The notes under the pieces were generated by a model. The model was not told the DNA's origin. It searched no databases and saw only the letters and a program-made list of their open reading frames with translations. Shown one piece after another: positions 7,990-16,732 of a DNA stretch of 33,281 nt. Source of the stretch: Salipiger aestuarii (GTDB taxonomy: Bacteria > Pseudomonadota > Alphaproteobacteria > Rhodobacterales > Rhodobacteraceae). Made by a program: the position numbers and the translations under genes. The number at the start of each line of letters is the position of its first letter. The first letter of the stretch is position 1. The stretch spans positions 1 through 33,281 of the forward strand of contig NZ_QLMG01000045.1 of NCBI RefSeq assembly GCF_003259905.1. Reading direction: 5' to 3'.

Positions 7990-8243
7990 GCATGAAATGG
8001 CAATTCCCTGCCGCCGAGGGGCCTGGCGAGGCCAACAAGCTGTCGGGGCGCGAACGGGCCTTTTGGGGCATCCGGGCCAGACGGCCGAACGGAGATTTCC
8101 CGCCCGGCGGGTTCAGCGAAGAGGTCGCGGCGTGCCGCGGTCCCCGGTGCGCCGAACCGCGCGACCTGCACGAGGTGCGCCTGCCGGTCGAAACCCGTGC
8201 CGTGCGCAACATCTGCCGCGACAGGCGCGCCGTGGCGCCCGCG
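7990..8243. other. Spacer between hyuA remnant and GntR gene; no gene recognised
   Basis: Frames on both strands are open for part of this stretch, but none gives a motif I know. It may hold the lost 5' part of the hyuA locus. No strong hairpin was seen after the regulator stop at 8244. Confidence 0.4.
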
Positions 8244-8885
8244 TCAGTCGCCGAGCGCGAGAATATCGGTCAGCGTAATCAATGACGACGCCACATGCTG
8301 GCGCATCAGGGTGCGTGTGCGGTCCGGCTCTCCGGCCAGAATTGCGTCGGTGATCGCCCTGTGTTCGGCGCGCGAACTGTCAAGCCTGCGCGCATCCCGC
8401 GTAAAGTTGGTCGATCGCCAGACCTGCGTGCGCAGGGTCAATTCGGCATGGCAGGCCAGCAGCGTGGCATTATGCGCGCCCTGGCTGATCTGGGCATGAA
8501 ACCGCGCGTTGAGTTCACCATAGGCCGTCGCATCGTCGCCGCAGGCGAGGCCTTCTTCAAGGATGGCTTGCAGGTTCCTGCGCTGGATCTCGGTCATTCG
8601 GCGCGCCGCCAGTGCCGCGATGGCGGCTTCCAGTTCGCCCACCGCTTCGAACAGCTCTTCAAGATCGCTTGCCCGCATCTTGCGCACGAAAAAGGCCCGC
8701 CGCGGGCCGCGTTCGGCGAAATTGGCCTGTTCCAGCCGGTGCAGCGCCTCGCGGACCGGGGTGCGCGAAACGCCGAATCGTTGCGCCAGGGCCACCTCGG
8801 CCAGGGGGTCGCCCGGGGGAAATTCGCCCGAAGCGATGCCGTTTATCAGCCTGTCGTATATATTTTGGGCAGTGCTGGCGTTCAC
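8244..8885 (-). CDS. GntR-family transcriptional regulator, FCD subgroup
   Basis: 213 residues starting with GTG at 8885; AGGAG lies about 12 bases upstream. The N-terminal winged helix holds IASGEFPPGDPLAEVALAQR and FGVSRTPVREALHRLEQANF, the standard GntR recognition motif. The all-helical FCD effector domain follows, with histidines in NARFHAQIS (near residue 129) and AEHRAITDAI (near 184) and an HV pair near 200 that usually bind a metal and an acidic ligand. Such proteins mostly repress neighbouring catabolic or transport genes until a small organic acid or amino acid binds. It diverges from the ABC operon at 9086 across 200 bases, so that operon is the likely target. Confidence 0.9.
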   Translation of the reverse strand: MNASTAQNIYDRLINGIASGEFPPGDPLAEVALAQRFGVSRTPVREALHRLEQANFAERGPRRAFFVRKMRASDLEELFEAVGELEAAIAALAARRMTEIQRRNLQAILEEGLACGDDATAYGELNARFHAQISQGAHNATLLACHAELTLRTQVWRSTNFTRDARRLDSSRAEHRAITDAILAGEPDRTRTLMRQHVASSLITLTDILALGD

Positions 8886-8924
8886 GTCACTGACAACTCC
8901 TGATGTATCCTTTTACGCTGGACC

Positions 8925-8932
8925 TGTATACA
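8925..8932. promoter_or_regulatory. Candidate GntR operator TGTATACA in the divergent spacer
   Basis: The spacer 8886-9085 between the GntR gene and the ABC operon contains a perfect eight-base palindrome TGTATACA, 40 bases upstream of the regulator start. A related half, TGTAT, lies at 8904-8908. FCD-type GntR regulators often bind TNGTATACNA-like palindromes, so this is a reasonable operator guess. Position and symmetry are seen; binding is inferred. Confidence 0.45.
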
Positions 8933-9085
8933 TATCCGGTCAACCTGTTTCCTGGTGAAACCACGACTACCAACCCGGCGTGCCGCGCATCAAGGCGAAT
9001 ACCGCCAAAGACCAGCGGATAGAGCGGAAAGCCACCGCGCCGCGCGCCGCGCCGGGACGGACCGATGCCAACAGGAGACACAACA

Positions 9086-10693
9086 ATGACCCAGATCGAC
9101 CACAAGAAAATCCTTGCCGAGCGCATGTCCGCCCGGTTCGGGCGTCGCGCCGTCCTGAAGGGCATCGGCGCGGGCATCCTTGCCGCGACCGCCGGGGGCA
9201 GCTTTCCGAATGTCGCGCGCGCGCAGCAATCGGGCCATCTGAAAATCGCGTCGGTCAAGGTGATCGACACGCTTGACCCGCATTTCACCGGCTTTCTGTC
9301 GGCGATCCAGATCATCAACAACATCCACAACGGCCTGCTCAAGATCACCTATGACGGTGAACAGGTGGCATTCGAGCCGGATCTGGCCGAAACCTGGGAT
9401 CTGGAAGACGAGGTCACCCATGTTTTCAAGCTGCGCGAGGGTGTGATGTTCCACGATGGCACGCCCTGCGACGCCGAAGCGGTGAAATTCTCGCTGCTGC
9501 GCGTCAAGGAGGGCGAACCTGCGTCGCCCCACGCCTGGAAACTGGCGCTGCTGGACGAGATCGAAGTGGTGGATCCGCTGACCGTCAAGCTGACCTTCAC
9601 CCAGCCCTACGCGTTCCTGCCGGTTGCGCTGAACGGCTCGACGGGACGGGCGGGGACCATCGTGTCCCCCGCCGCCGTGCAGAAATACGGCGCGGATTAT
9701 GGCCGCAACCCGGTCGGCACTGGCCCGTTCAAATTCGTGTCCTGGCGCGAGAACGACGCCATCGAACTGGAAGCCAACACCGAGTATTTCGAACCCGGTC
9801 TGCCGAAGCTGGAAAAGGTCACCTTTGTGCTGATGCGCGAAGCCTCGACCGCGCTGGCCGCGCTGATGTCGGGCCAGATACACGGCATGACCGATTGCCC
9901 GATGCAGCTTGTCGATCAGGTCGATGCCTTTCCGAACGCCACGCTTTATGGCGAAATCGAAGGCAACTATACCTACCTTGGGATGAACTGCAAACGCGCC
10001 CCGTTCGACGATATCAACCTGCGCCGCGCCGTGGCCTGGGCGCTGAACCGCGACACGCTGGTGAAACAGGCGTATTTCGGGCGCGCCCAGCAAGCCTATA
10101 CGCCGATTTCCCCGCCGATGACCGGCTATTTCGACCCCGACATCGCAAACTCGGGGCGGGGCCAGTGGTTCGATATGGACAAGGCCAGGGCATTTCGCGC
10201 CAAGGCCGCCAATCAGGGCGAGGTCGAGGTCACCTACATGATGGCCGAACGCGGCCCCGTCGGCACCCGCATCGCCCAGACCGTCGCGCCGATGCTGGCC
10301 GAAATCGGCATCAAGGCGAAGCTGGAACTGATCGAACCCGCGGCCTGGGTGCAGCGCCGCAACTCGGGTGATTTCGATCTGTACGATTTCGAATGGGTGG
10401 CCGACCTCGACCCCGAGGAAACGCTGTATCCGGAATGGAAATCGGACGGGTCGTGGAATTTCTGCGGCTGGGTCAACACCGATTTCGACGATCTGTGCGC
10501 GCAGGCCGGCACCGAACTGGACGTGGCCGCCCGCGCCGCGCTGTATCACCGCGCCGAAGACCTTCTGATGGACGAGGCGCCCTGCGCGATGATGGCGCAC
10601 ATGCCGATCTACAAGGTGTTCGCGAACGAGGTCAAAGGGTTCAACTACATCCCCGCCGATCTTGTGAACCTGCATACGGTAAGCCTCGGCTGA
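9086..10693 (+). CDS. ABC transporter solute-binding protein, family 5, Tat-exported
   Basis: 535 residues from the ATG at 9086, which has AGGAGA eight bases upstream; an earlier in-frame ATG at 9065 lacks such a site. The N-terminus holds a twin-arginine signal (FGRRAVLKGIG, Arg20-Arg21), a hydrophobic stretch and a cleavage site after ARA at about residue 47. The mature protein shows SBP_bac_5 features: LDPHFTGF, the AETWDLEDEVTHVFKLREGV segment, FHDGTPCDAEAVKFSL and GTGPFKFVSW. These proteins capture peptides, nickel complexes or other amides in the periplasm. It opens a five-gene operon and overlaps the next gene by one base. The substrate is not evident. Tat export may mean a cofactor or folded state is needed before export. 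Confidence 0.9.
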   Translation: MTQIDHKKILAERMSARFGRRAVLKGIGAGILAATAGGSFPNVARAQQSGHLKIASVKVIDTLDPHFTGFLSAIQIINNIHNGLLKITYDGEQVAFEPDLAETWDLEDEVTHVFKLREGVMFHDGTPCDAEAVKFSLLRVKEGEPASPHAWKLALLDEIEVVDPLTVKLTFTQPYAFLPVALNGSTGRAGTIVSPAAVQKYGADYGRNPVGTGPFKFVSWRENDAIELEANTEYFEPGLPKLEKVTFVLMREASTALAALMSGQIHGMTDCPMQLVDQVDAFPNATLYGEIEGNYTYLGMNCKRAPFDDINLRRAVAWALNRDTLVKQAYFGRAQQAYTPISPPMTGYFDPDIANSGRGQWFDMDKARAFRAKAANQGEVEVTYMMAERGPVGTRIAQTVAPMLAEIGIKAKLELIEPAAWVQRRNSGDFDLYDFEWVADLDPEETLYPEWKSDGSWNFCGWVNTDFDDLCAQAGTELDVAARAALYHRAEDLLMDEAPCAMMAHMPIYKVFANEVKGFNYIPADLVNLHTVSLG

Positions 10694-11643
10694 TGTTGCG
10701 GCAGGCTTTCGGCAAGATCGGGCAGACGCTCGTGGTTCTGTTCATCGTCTCCTTCGCCAGCTTCGGGTTGCTGAAGCTGGCGCCGGGCGATCCGATCCAG
10801 ATCATGCTTGGGTCGGAATATTCGCCGCAAGCCTATGCCGCGCTGTCGGCGGAACTGGGTCTGGATCAGCCGTTCTGGACCCAATACGCCGACTGGGCGC
10901 TGAATTTCGTGCGGGGCGACTGGGGCACCAGCTACGTCGCCCGCACCGACATCTTCACCTACGGCTTCCTTGAAGCTCTGCCCGTGACGCTGACGCTGGC
11001 GAGCTTTTCGCTGGCGTTCGCGATCCTGATCGGGGTGCCGCTGGGGGTGCTGTCGGCGGTCAGGAAAGACACGATCTTTGATGCGGGTGCGGCGGTGTTC
11101 GCGCTGACCGGCACGGCGTTTCCGTCGTTCTTGCTGGGCATCCTGCTGATCTGGTTCTTTGGCGTCAAACTGGGGCTGTTTCCGGTCATGGGCTATGTCA
11201 GCCCGTGGCAGGATTTCTGGGGCGGCATCTATCACATGATCCTGCCCGCGCTGACCCTGTCGACCTATTTCATCGCCATGATTACCCGGCTGACCCGCGC
11301 CACGCTGGTCGAGGTTCTGGCCCAGCCCTACATTGCCGCCGCCCGCGCGCGGGGCGAACCGGGCTGGCGGGTGATCTGGGTGCATGGGGTGCGCAATATC
11401 GCGCTGCCGCTGGTCACCATTCTGGGGCTGCAACTGGGCACCTTGTTGCAAGGCACGGTGCTGACCGAAACCGTGTTCAACCTGCCGGGGATCGGGCAGA
11501 TGCTGACCTCGGCCGTGCTGGGGCGCGAATACGGCGTGGTGCAGGCGGGGGTGATGATGACCGCGACGCTGTTCATCGTGGTGAACCTGCTGGTGGATCT
11601 GTCCTATCCGATCCTTGACCCCCGACTGAGAGACCGCAAATGA
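10693..11643 (+). CDS. ABC transporter inner membrane permease, DppB type
   Basis: 316 residues, standard for DppB/OppB permeases. The first helix (TLVVLFIVSFASFGLLKLAP) is followed by the periplasmic PGDPIQIMLGS segment and LGLDQPFWTQYADW, both typical of the family. Five further helices follow. The ATPase-contact loop is AAARARGEPGWRVIWVHGVR, ahead of NIALPLVTILGLQLG and ETVFNLPGIGQML. The start codon overlaps the previous stop (TGATG), so translation is probably coupled. It forms the channel with the DppC-type partner encoded next. Confidence 0.92.
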   Translation: MLRQAFGKIGQTLVVLFIVSFASFGLLKLAPGDPIQIMLGSEYSPQAYAALSAELGLDQPFWTQYADWALNFVRGDWGTSYVARTDIFTYGFLEALPVTLTLASFSLAFAILIGVPLGVLSAVRKDTIFDAGAAVFALTGTAFPSFLLGILLIWFFGVKLGLFPVMGYVSPWQDFWGGIYHMILPALTLSTYFIAMITRLTRATLVEVLAQPYIAAARARGEPGWRVIWVHGVRNIALPLVTILGLQLGTLLQGTVLTETVFNLPGIGQMLTSAVLGREYGVVQAGVMMTATLFIVVNLLVDLSYPILDPRLRDRK

Positions 11644-12497
11644 CCCTGGTGGACAACGCGCGGCGGGGCCGCCGTTCGATCTTTGCCCGGCGGCCGTTCT
11701 TCACCCTCGCGCTGGTGGTGGCGGTGGGCTACGTCCTGGCCGCGATCTTTGCCCCGTTCGTCGCGCCCTACGACCCCGTCGCGCAGGATTTCAACGCGAT
11801 GATGCAGCCCCCCAGCGGTGCGCATCCGATGGGCACCGACAGCTACGGGCAGGACATCCTGTCGCGGGTGATCTTTGGCGCGCGCTATGCGCTGATTATC
11901 GGGTTCTTTGCGGTCGCCATCGGCGCCATCGGGGGGCTGATCGTCGGGCTTGCCGCCGGCCTGTCGGGGGGCTGGGCGGAATGGGCGCTGTTGCGGCTGA
12001 TCGACAGCATCCTTGCGCTGCCGTCGCTGATCCTTGCGGTGGCGTTCATCGCCATTCTGGGCCAGGGCGTCGACAAGGTGGTGATCGCCGTGGGCCTGTC
12101 GATGATCGGGCCGTTCGCCCGCACCGTGCGCGCCGATGTGTTGCAGGTGCGCGTGCAATTGTTCGTCGAGGCGGCGGGGCTGATGGCCATTCCGCGCGCG
12201 GTGATCATCTGGCGGCACATCCTGCCCAACGTGATCTATCCGCTGGCGGTACAGGTCACCATCCGCATTTCCGAGGCCATTCTGGTGTCGTCCTCGCTGT
12301 CGTTCCTGGGCATCGGGGTCACGCCGCCGACGCCCGACTGGGGCCTGATGATCGCCGAAGGACGCGCCTTCGTCAGCTTTGCCGCGTGGATGTCGGCGAT
12401 GCCGGGGTTCGCGCTGGCGCTGCTGCTGATCGCGCTGTCCATCGTGGGCGACGGCATCCGCGAAGAATTCGATCCCAAGCTGCGGGGCAAGTCATGA
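11640..12497 (+). CDS. ABC transporter inner membrane permease, DppC type
   Basis: 285 residues, usual for DppC. A first helix near residues 20-45 is followed by the family motif HPMGTDSYGQDILSRVIFGA. Further helices lead to the contact loop EAAGLMAIPRAVIIWRHILP (residues about 180-200) and to SSLSFLGIGVTPPTPDWGLM, which is diagnostic. It overlaps the upstream gene by four bases (ATGA) and the downstream ATPase gene likewise. It makes a heterodimeric channel with the DppB-type protein. Confidence 0.92.
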   Translation: MTLVDNARRGRRSIFARRPFFTLALVVAVGYVLAAIFAPFVAPYDPVAQDFNAMMQPPSGAHPMGTDSYGQDILSRVIFGARYALIIGFFAVAIGAIGGLIVGLAAGLSGGWAEWALLRLIDSILALPSLILAVAFIAILGQGVDKVVIAVGLSMIGPFARTVRADVLQVRVQLFVEAAGLMAIPRAVIIWRHILPNVIYPLAVQVTIRISEAILVSSSLSFLGIGVTPPTPDWGLMIAEGRAFVSFAAWMSAMPGFALALLLIALSIVGDGIREEFDPKLRGKS

Positions 12498-13432
12498 ACC
12501 TGCTGAGCATTGATGCGCTGACGGTCGATCGCGGCACCGCGCGCATCCTGGACCGCGTGTCGCTGGATGTGGCGCGGGGTGAAACCGTGGCGCTGGTGGG
12601 CGAAAGCGGCGCGGGGAAATCCACCATTGCCACCGCGATCATGCGGCTGCTGGGCGATGCGCGCATCTCTGGCAGCATCGCCCTGGCCGATGCCGGAGAC
12701 CTCTTGGCCCTGCGCGAACCCGACATGGTGCGCCTGCGCGGGCGGCGCCTGTCGATGATCTTTCAGGATGCGGGGGCGGCGCTGAACCCGGCCTACACCG
12801 TTGGCGCGCAACTGGTGTCGGCGGTGCGGCGCAACCTTGGCCTGGGCAAACGCGACGCGCATGCCCGCGCGGTCGAACTGATGACCCAGGTGGGTATCAA
12901 CGACCCCGAAGCGCGGCTGTCGGCCTATCCCCACCAGCTTTCGGGGGGCATGCAGCAGCGCGTCATGGTGGCGATTGCGCTGGCCGCTGATCCCGATCTG
13001 CTGCTGGCGGATGAACCGACCTCGGCGCTGGATGTGACCATTCAGGCGCAGATCGTGCGCTTGATCCTGGCCCAGACGCGGGCGCGCGGGGCGGCCTGCA
13101 TTTTCGTGCTGCACGATCTGGCGCTGGCCAGTCAGGCCTGTGACAGCGTGGTGGTGCTGTACGCCGGACAGGTGGTCGAATCCGGCCCCGTGCGCGACGT
13201 GCTGGACAATGCGCGCCACCCCTATACCCGGCAGCTCAAATCCTGTGTTCTGGAAATCGGACGGGATGATCTTGTCGCGCCCGAAGGCACCGTGCCGTCG
13301 CACGAGGACATGCCCGCCGGGTGCCGTTTCGCCACCCGCTGCCCGCGCGCGCAGGACCGCTGCTGGGCGGACGCGCCTCCGCTGGAAACCGCGCGCGGGT
13401 CACATCGCTTTGCCTGCTGGAACCCGGAATGA
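12494..13432 (+). CDS. ABC transporter ATPase, DppD/OppD type
   Basis: 312 residues. All ATPase motifs are intact: Walker A GESGAGKST (36-44), Q-loop MIFQDAGAALNPAYTVG, signature LSGGMQQRVMVAIALA, Walker B LLLADEPTSALD, and H-loop FVLHDLALA. The C-terminal extension carries the oligopeptide-type cysteine cluster (CRFATRCPRAQDRCW plus a later Cys), known in some OppD/DppD proteins to bind an iron-sulfur cluster. It powers import with the DppF-type partner. Four-base overlaps with both neighbours indicate translational coupling within one operon. Confidence 0.92.
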   Translation: MNLLSIDALTVDRGTARILDRVSLDVARGETVALVGESGAGKSTIATAIMRLLGDARISGSIALADAGDLLALREPDMVRLRGRRLSMIFQDAGAALNPAYTVGAQLVSAVRRNLGLGKRDAHARAVELMTQVGINDPEARLSAYPHQLSGGMQQRVMVAIALAADPDLLLADEPTSALDVTIQAQIVRLILAQTRARGAACIFVLHDLALASQACDSVVVLYAGQVVESGPVRDVLDNARHPYTRQLKSCVLEIGRDDLVAPEGTVPSHEDMPAGCRFATRCPRAQDRCWADAPPLETARGSHRFACWNPE

Positions 13433-14493
13433 GACCGCCGATGCCAACACCCCCCCGCCCGGTTTTCGAACTGAAGGATGTCGAAAAGGTGTTTCAGGTC
13501 CGCAAGCCGGGCCAGCGGTTCGGGCGGAAAACCGTGGGGCTGCGCGCGCTGGACGGGGTGCGGCTGTCGGTGGAACAGGGGGCCTCGCTGGCGCTGGTGG
13601 GCGAAAGCGGGTCGGGCAAATCCACGCTGTTGCGGGTGCTGCTGGGGCTGGACGCGCCGACCGACGGGCAGGCGCGGTATCGCGGCAGGCCGATCCGCGC
13701 GGTGCGCGACGAAGGCGCGGATTTCGCCCGCGACGTCGCGATGGTGTATCAGGACGCGCGCGGATCGCTGAACCCGCGCATGACCGTGGGCGCGCTGATC
13801 GCGGAACCGCTGCGCCGGTTCGCGGTGGTGCCCGCGCCCGAAATCGGCGCCCGCGTCGCCACGTTGCTGACGCGGGTGGGCCTGCCTGCCGATGCCGCCG
13901 GGCGCTACCCCGCCGCGTTGTCGGGCGGTCAGGTGCGCCGCGTTGCCATCGCCCGCGCGCTGGCGTCGGACCCGTCGGTTCTGGTCGCGGACGAGGCGGT
14001 GTCGGGGCTGGACGTATCGACCCAGGCGCAGCTTTTGACGCTGCTGCGCAGGTTGCAGCAGGACATGGGCCTGACGCTGGTGTTCATCACCCATGACCTT
14101 GGCGTTGCAAGTTTTCTGTGCGAACAGATTGCCATCATGTATCTGGGGCGCATCGTCGAAACCGGGCCGACCGACGCGGTGCTGACGAGCCCGGCGCATC
14201 CCTATACCGCTGCGCTGCGCGATGCCGCGCCCAAATTTTTCGAACCCATCGCCGAGCCGCTGCCCGGCGAGATCCCAAGCCCGCTTGACCTGCCCAGCGG
14301 CTGCCGGTTTTCCGGACGCTGCCCACGGGTTCAGCCCGATTGTCACGCGCGCGATCCCCATCTTGCCCGTTCGCGAACCCGGTCTGTGACCCGGTCTGTG
14401 GCCTGCCTGCACCCCCTGGCGCCGGTCGATGGCGCCGGGCCGGTCGCGCCGGCCAACCCAGGCCCCGCGCCCGAGCAGACAAGGCCGGACTAG
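13429..14493 (+). CDS. ABC transporter ATPase, DppF/OppF type
   Basis: 354 residues from the ATG at 13429, which overlaps the previous stop by four bases; an ATG four codons later is possible. Motifs are Walker A GESGSGKST (58-66), Q-loop MVYQDARGSLNPRMTVG, signature LSGGQVRRVAIARALA, Walker B VLVADEAVSGLD and H-loop FITHDLGVA. Walker B is followed by Ala-Val-Ser rather than the common Pro-Thr-Ser, a tolerated change seen in DppF types. The C-terminus again shows a cysteine-rich oligopeptide-type domain (CRFSGRCPRVQPDC). It closes the operon; its stop lies one base from the stop of the convergent LysR gene, leaving no room for a terminator between them. Confidence 0.9.
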   Translation: MRPPMPTPPRPVFELKDVEKVFQVRKPGQRFGRKTVGLRALDGVRLSVEQGASLALVGESGSGKSTLLRVLLGLDAPTDGQARYRGRPIRAVRDEGADFARDVAMVYQDARGSLNPRMTVGALIAEPLRRFAVVPAPEIGARVATLLTRVGLPADAAGRYPAALSGGQVRRVAIARALASDPSVLVADEAVSGLDVSTQAQLLTLLRRLQQDMGLTLVFITHDLGVASFLCEQIAIMYLGRIVETGPTDAVLTSPAHPYTAALRDAAPKFFEPIAEPLPGEIPSPLDLPSGCRFSGRCPRVQPDCHARDPHLARSRTRSVTRSVACLHPLAPVDGAGPVAPANPGPAPEQTRPD

Positions 14494-14494
14494 C

Positions 14495-15424
14495 CTAGAC
14501 CAGCGAGGCCTCCCAGATGCCGCGCTTCACCAGTTCGCGCGCGACGTCCAGCGTCAGCTGTTCGACCGCGCGGCAGGCCCGCGTGGCCACGCGCGCGGGG
14601 TTGGTCACAAGGTAGACGGGGCGCATCATCTTGGGGGCCACGATGGGCGCGCGCAACAGTTCGCCCCGGCGCACATAATCCTGCGCGGCAACGGGGGCAA
14701 AGATGGTGTAGCCGGACCCGCGCGCCACCAGCTCCTTGATCTGCGTCATCGCGTCCATTTCGACCACGACCTTCAGCTTGATGCCATGCTTGCCGCAGTA
14801 GCTCTCGATGGTGTTGCGCAGCCCGTTCGAGGTCAGGATCATGTCGAGCGGTTGCAGGTCCGCCAGCGGCACCGGCGCACCCGGAGGCGTATCCAGCGGC
14901 CAGGCGTCGGGGGCGGAATAAAAGAACAGCTCTTCGTCCATCACATGCGTGCCCCGCAACTGCCCCACATCGGTCAGATCGTAGAGAAAGCCGATATCCA
15001 CGGTGCCATCTTCGATCCAGGTTTTCAGGTAACCGCTCATGGCTTCGGCGGCGCGCAGGCGTACCTCGGGCAGTTCCAGCCGGACGGTTTCGGCCAGCGG
15101 CACCGACATCACCATCGAACAGGACGGCGGCATGCCGAACCCGACGCGACCGCGCACAACGCCGCCAAGCTCGCGCATGTCGGCCACGCAGCGATCCAGA
15201 CTGTCGCAGATCCGCCGGGCGTGTTCGACGAACACATGACCCTCTTGCGTCAGCAGGGTGCCGCGCGGCGAGCGGTCCATCAGCTTGACGCCCAGCTCTT
15301 CCTCCATGCGCTGGACATGCTGGGACAGCGACGGTTGCGCCACGCCGATGGTCTGCGCCGCCGCGGAAATCGACGGCGCGTCGGCAATGGCCAGAAAGTA
15401 CCGCAGCTGGCGGATGTCGATCAT
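14495..15424 (-). CDS. LysR-family transcriptional regulator
   Basis: 309 residues. The N-terminal helix-turn-helix is classic: RQLRYFLAIADAPSISAAAQ, GVAQPSLSQHVQRMEEELGV and LMDRSPRGTLLTQEG. The substrate-binding domain follows (VGFGMPPSCSMVMSVPLAET, residues about 94-113), a form close to the NAC/CbbR-like subgroup with the GMPPS motif. The start codon overlaps the stop of the alcohol dehydrogenase gene by one base (TGATG), so the two are co-transcribed. It probably controls its own operon and the divergent cyclase-liv operon from the spacer 16549-16732. The inducer is unknown. Confidence 0.9.
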   Translation of the reverse strand: MIDIRQLRYFLAIADAPSISAAAQTIGVAQPSLSQHVQRMEEELGVKLMDRSPRGTLLTQEGHVFVEHARRICDSLDRCVADMRELGGVVRGRVGFGMPPSCSMVMSVPLAETVRLELPEVRLRAAEAMSGYLKTWIEDGTVDIGFLYDLTDVGQLRGTHVMDEELFFYSAPDAWPLDTPPGAPVPLADLQPLDMILTSNGLRNTIESYCGKHGIKLKVVVEMDAMTQIKELVARGSGYTIFAPVAAQDYVRRGELLRAPIVAPKMMRPVYLVTNPARVATRACRAVEQLTLDVARELVKRGIWEASLV

Positions 15425-16548
15425 CAGCCGAACTCGATCACCTGGCGGATGGCGGTGCCCTGGTCCAGCTGATCCATGGCGCGGTTGATGTCGGCCAGTT
15501 TCAGGCGGTGGGTCAGCATCTTTTCCACCGGCAGCTTGCCCTGGGTGTATAGCGAGAACATCCGCGGCAGGTCGCGCTGGGGCACGCAGGACCCGATATA
15601 GCTGCCCCGGAGGCTGCGTTCCTCGGCCACCAGTTGCAGCGCGTTCAGCGACATGCGCGCGTCCGGATGGGGCAGGCCGGCGGTGACGGTGGTGCCGCCC
15701 CGGCAGGTGCAGCCCCAGGCGGTTTCCAGCGCGCGAGTGGAACCGGCCAGCTCGATCGCGAAATCGACGCCGCCGCCCGTGGCTTCGCGCACCGCATCGA
15801 CGGTGTCGCCATCGGCCTTGATCGTGCGGGTGGCGCCCATGCTCATGGCGGTTTCCATCTTGGTCTCGAACGGGTCGATGGCGATGATTTCGCCCGCGCC
15901 GGCCGCCGCCGCCCCCAGGATCGCCGACAGCCCGACCCCGCCAAGCCCGATCACCGCGACCTTGGAGCCCGGCATCACCCGCGCCGTGTTGAACACCGCG
16001 CCCGCCCCGGTCAGCATGGCGCAACTGAACAAGGCCGAAATATGGGGCGGGACGTCGGCGTCGACCTTGACCAGCGACTGGCGCGCCAGCACCGCATGGC
16101 TGGCAAAGGCCGAAACGCCAACGTGGTGATGCACCGGCGCGCCATCCATCGACAGGCGGCGGTGGCCGGTCATCAACTCTCCGACGCCGTGGTGTTTGGC
16201 GGCGCGGGTGCACAGGGCGGGGCGGCCTTCGGCGCAGGGCAGGCAGGTGCCGCAGCCGGGGGCAAAGATGCACACGACGTGGTCGCCGGGGGCCAGATCG
16301 TCGATGCCGTCGCCGACCTGTTCCACAAATCCCGACGCCTCGTGGCCCAGCACCATGGGCACCGGGCGCGGGCGGGTGCCGTTGATGACCGACAGGTCGG
16401 AATGGCACACCCCGGCGGCGGCGACGCGGATCAACACTTCGCCGGGGCCGGGCGCGTCCAGCGATACCTCGCGCACGGTCAGCGCGGCGGCGGCTTCGAA
16501 ATCGCGCTCTATTCCTCCGCGCGTCAGCACGGCTGCTTCAATCTTCAT
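15424..16548 (-). CDS. Zinc-dependent alcohol dehydrogenase, class III-like MDR family
   Basis: 374 residues from the ATG at 16548, preceded by GGAGGAGA at a good distance; a GTG one codon earlier is less well placed. Catalytic zinc ligands are Cys48 (GVCHSD), His69-Glu70 (GHEASG) and Cys176. The structural zinc site is Cys99, 102, 105 and 113 (CGTCLPCAEGRPALC). The NAD motif is GLGGVG (201-206), with an acidic residue (IAIDPF) after the next strand, pointing to NAD. The overall form matches the glutathione-independent relatives of class III dehydrogenases that oxidise primary or aromatic alcohols. Together with the aldehyde dehydrogenase at 22495 it could give alcohol-to-acid oxidation. Confidence 0.92.
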   Translation of the reverse strand: MKIEAAVLTRGGIERDFEAAAALTVREVSLDAPGPGEVLIRVAAAGVCHSDLSVINGTRPRPVPMVLGHEASGFVEQVGDGIDDLAPGDHVVCIFAPGCGTCLPCAEGRPALCTRAAKHHGVGELMTGHRRLSMDGAPVHHHVGVSAFASHAVLARQSLVKVDADVPPHISALFSCAMLTGAGAVFNTARVMPGSKVAVIGLGGVGLSAILGAAAAGAGEIIAIDPFETKMETAMSMGATRTIKADGDTVDAVREATGGGVDFAIELAGSTRALETAWGCTCRGGTTVTAGLPHPDARMSLNALQLVAEERSLRGSYIGSCVPQRDLPRMFSLYTQGKLPVEKMLTHRLKLADINRAMDQLDQGTAIRQVIEFG

Positions 16549-16635
16549 CACGGTCTCCTCCCAAAGGCAAAAGCGGTGTCTGTGGCGTGCAGGCTAAGGC
16601 ATCGGGCGGCGCCCGAAACACCTTTCCTTGGGGGT

Positions 16636-16650
16636 ATATCACAAACCTAT
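16636..16650. promoter_or_regulatory. Candidate LysR-type box (ATA-N9-TAT, T-N11-A) in the divergent spacer
   Basis: In the 184-base spacer between the dehydrogenase and cyclase genes, ATATCACAAACCTAT has the T-N11-A form with dyad-symmetric ATA and TAT arms that LysR proteins recognise. It lies about 90 bases from either start codon, as expected for a site that controls both directions. The sequence is seen; the link to the LysR protein at 14495 is inferred. Confidence 0.45.
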
Positions 16651-16732
16651 GGCTGGAATTGCACCTGAATATTGGCGGCTGGCGGCGCTCTGCCCCTAGG
16701 CTTGCCCATCACTCGAGCTCTGGGAGGAAGCG

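Noticed and set aside
8990-10675. Minus-strand open frame of 561 codons opposite the solute-binding protein gene
   Set aside because: GC-rich codon bias creates long antisense frames; this one shows no domain, and the plus frame has a Tat signal and family motifs.
14495-16408. A 637-codon frame that appears to join the LysR gene to upstream sequence
   Set aside because: The upstream part is an out-of-frame shadow of the alcohol dehydrogenase gene; the LysR family start lies at 15424.
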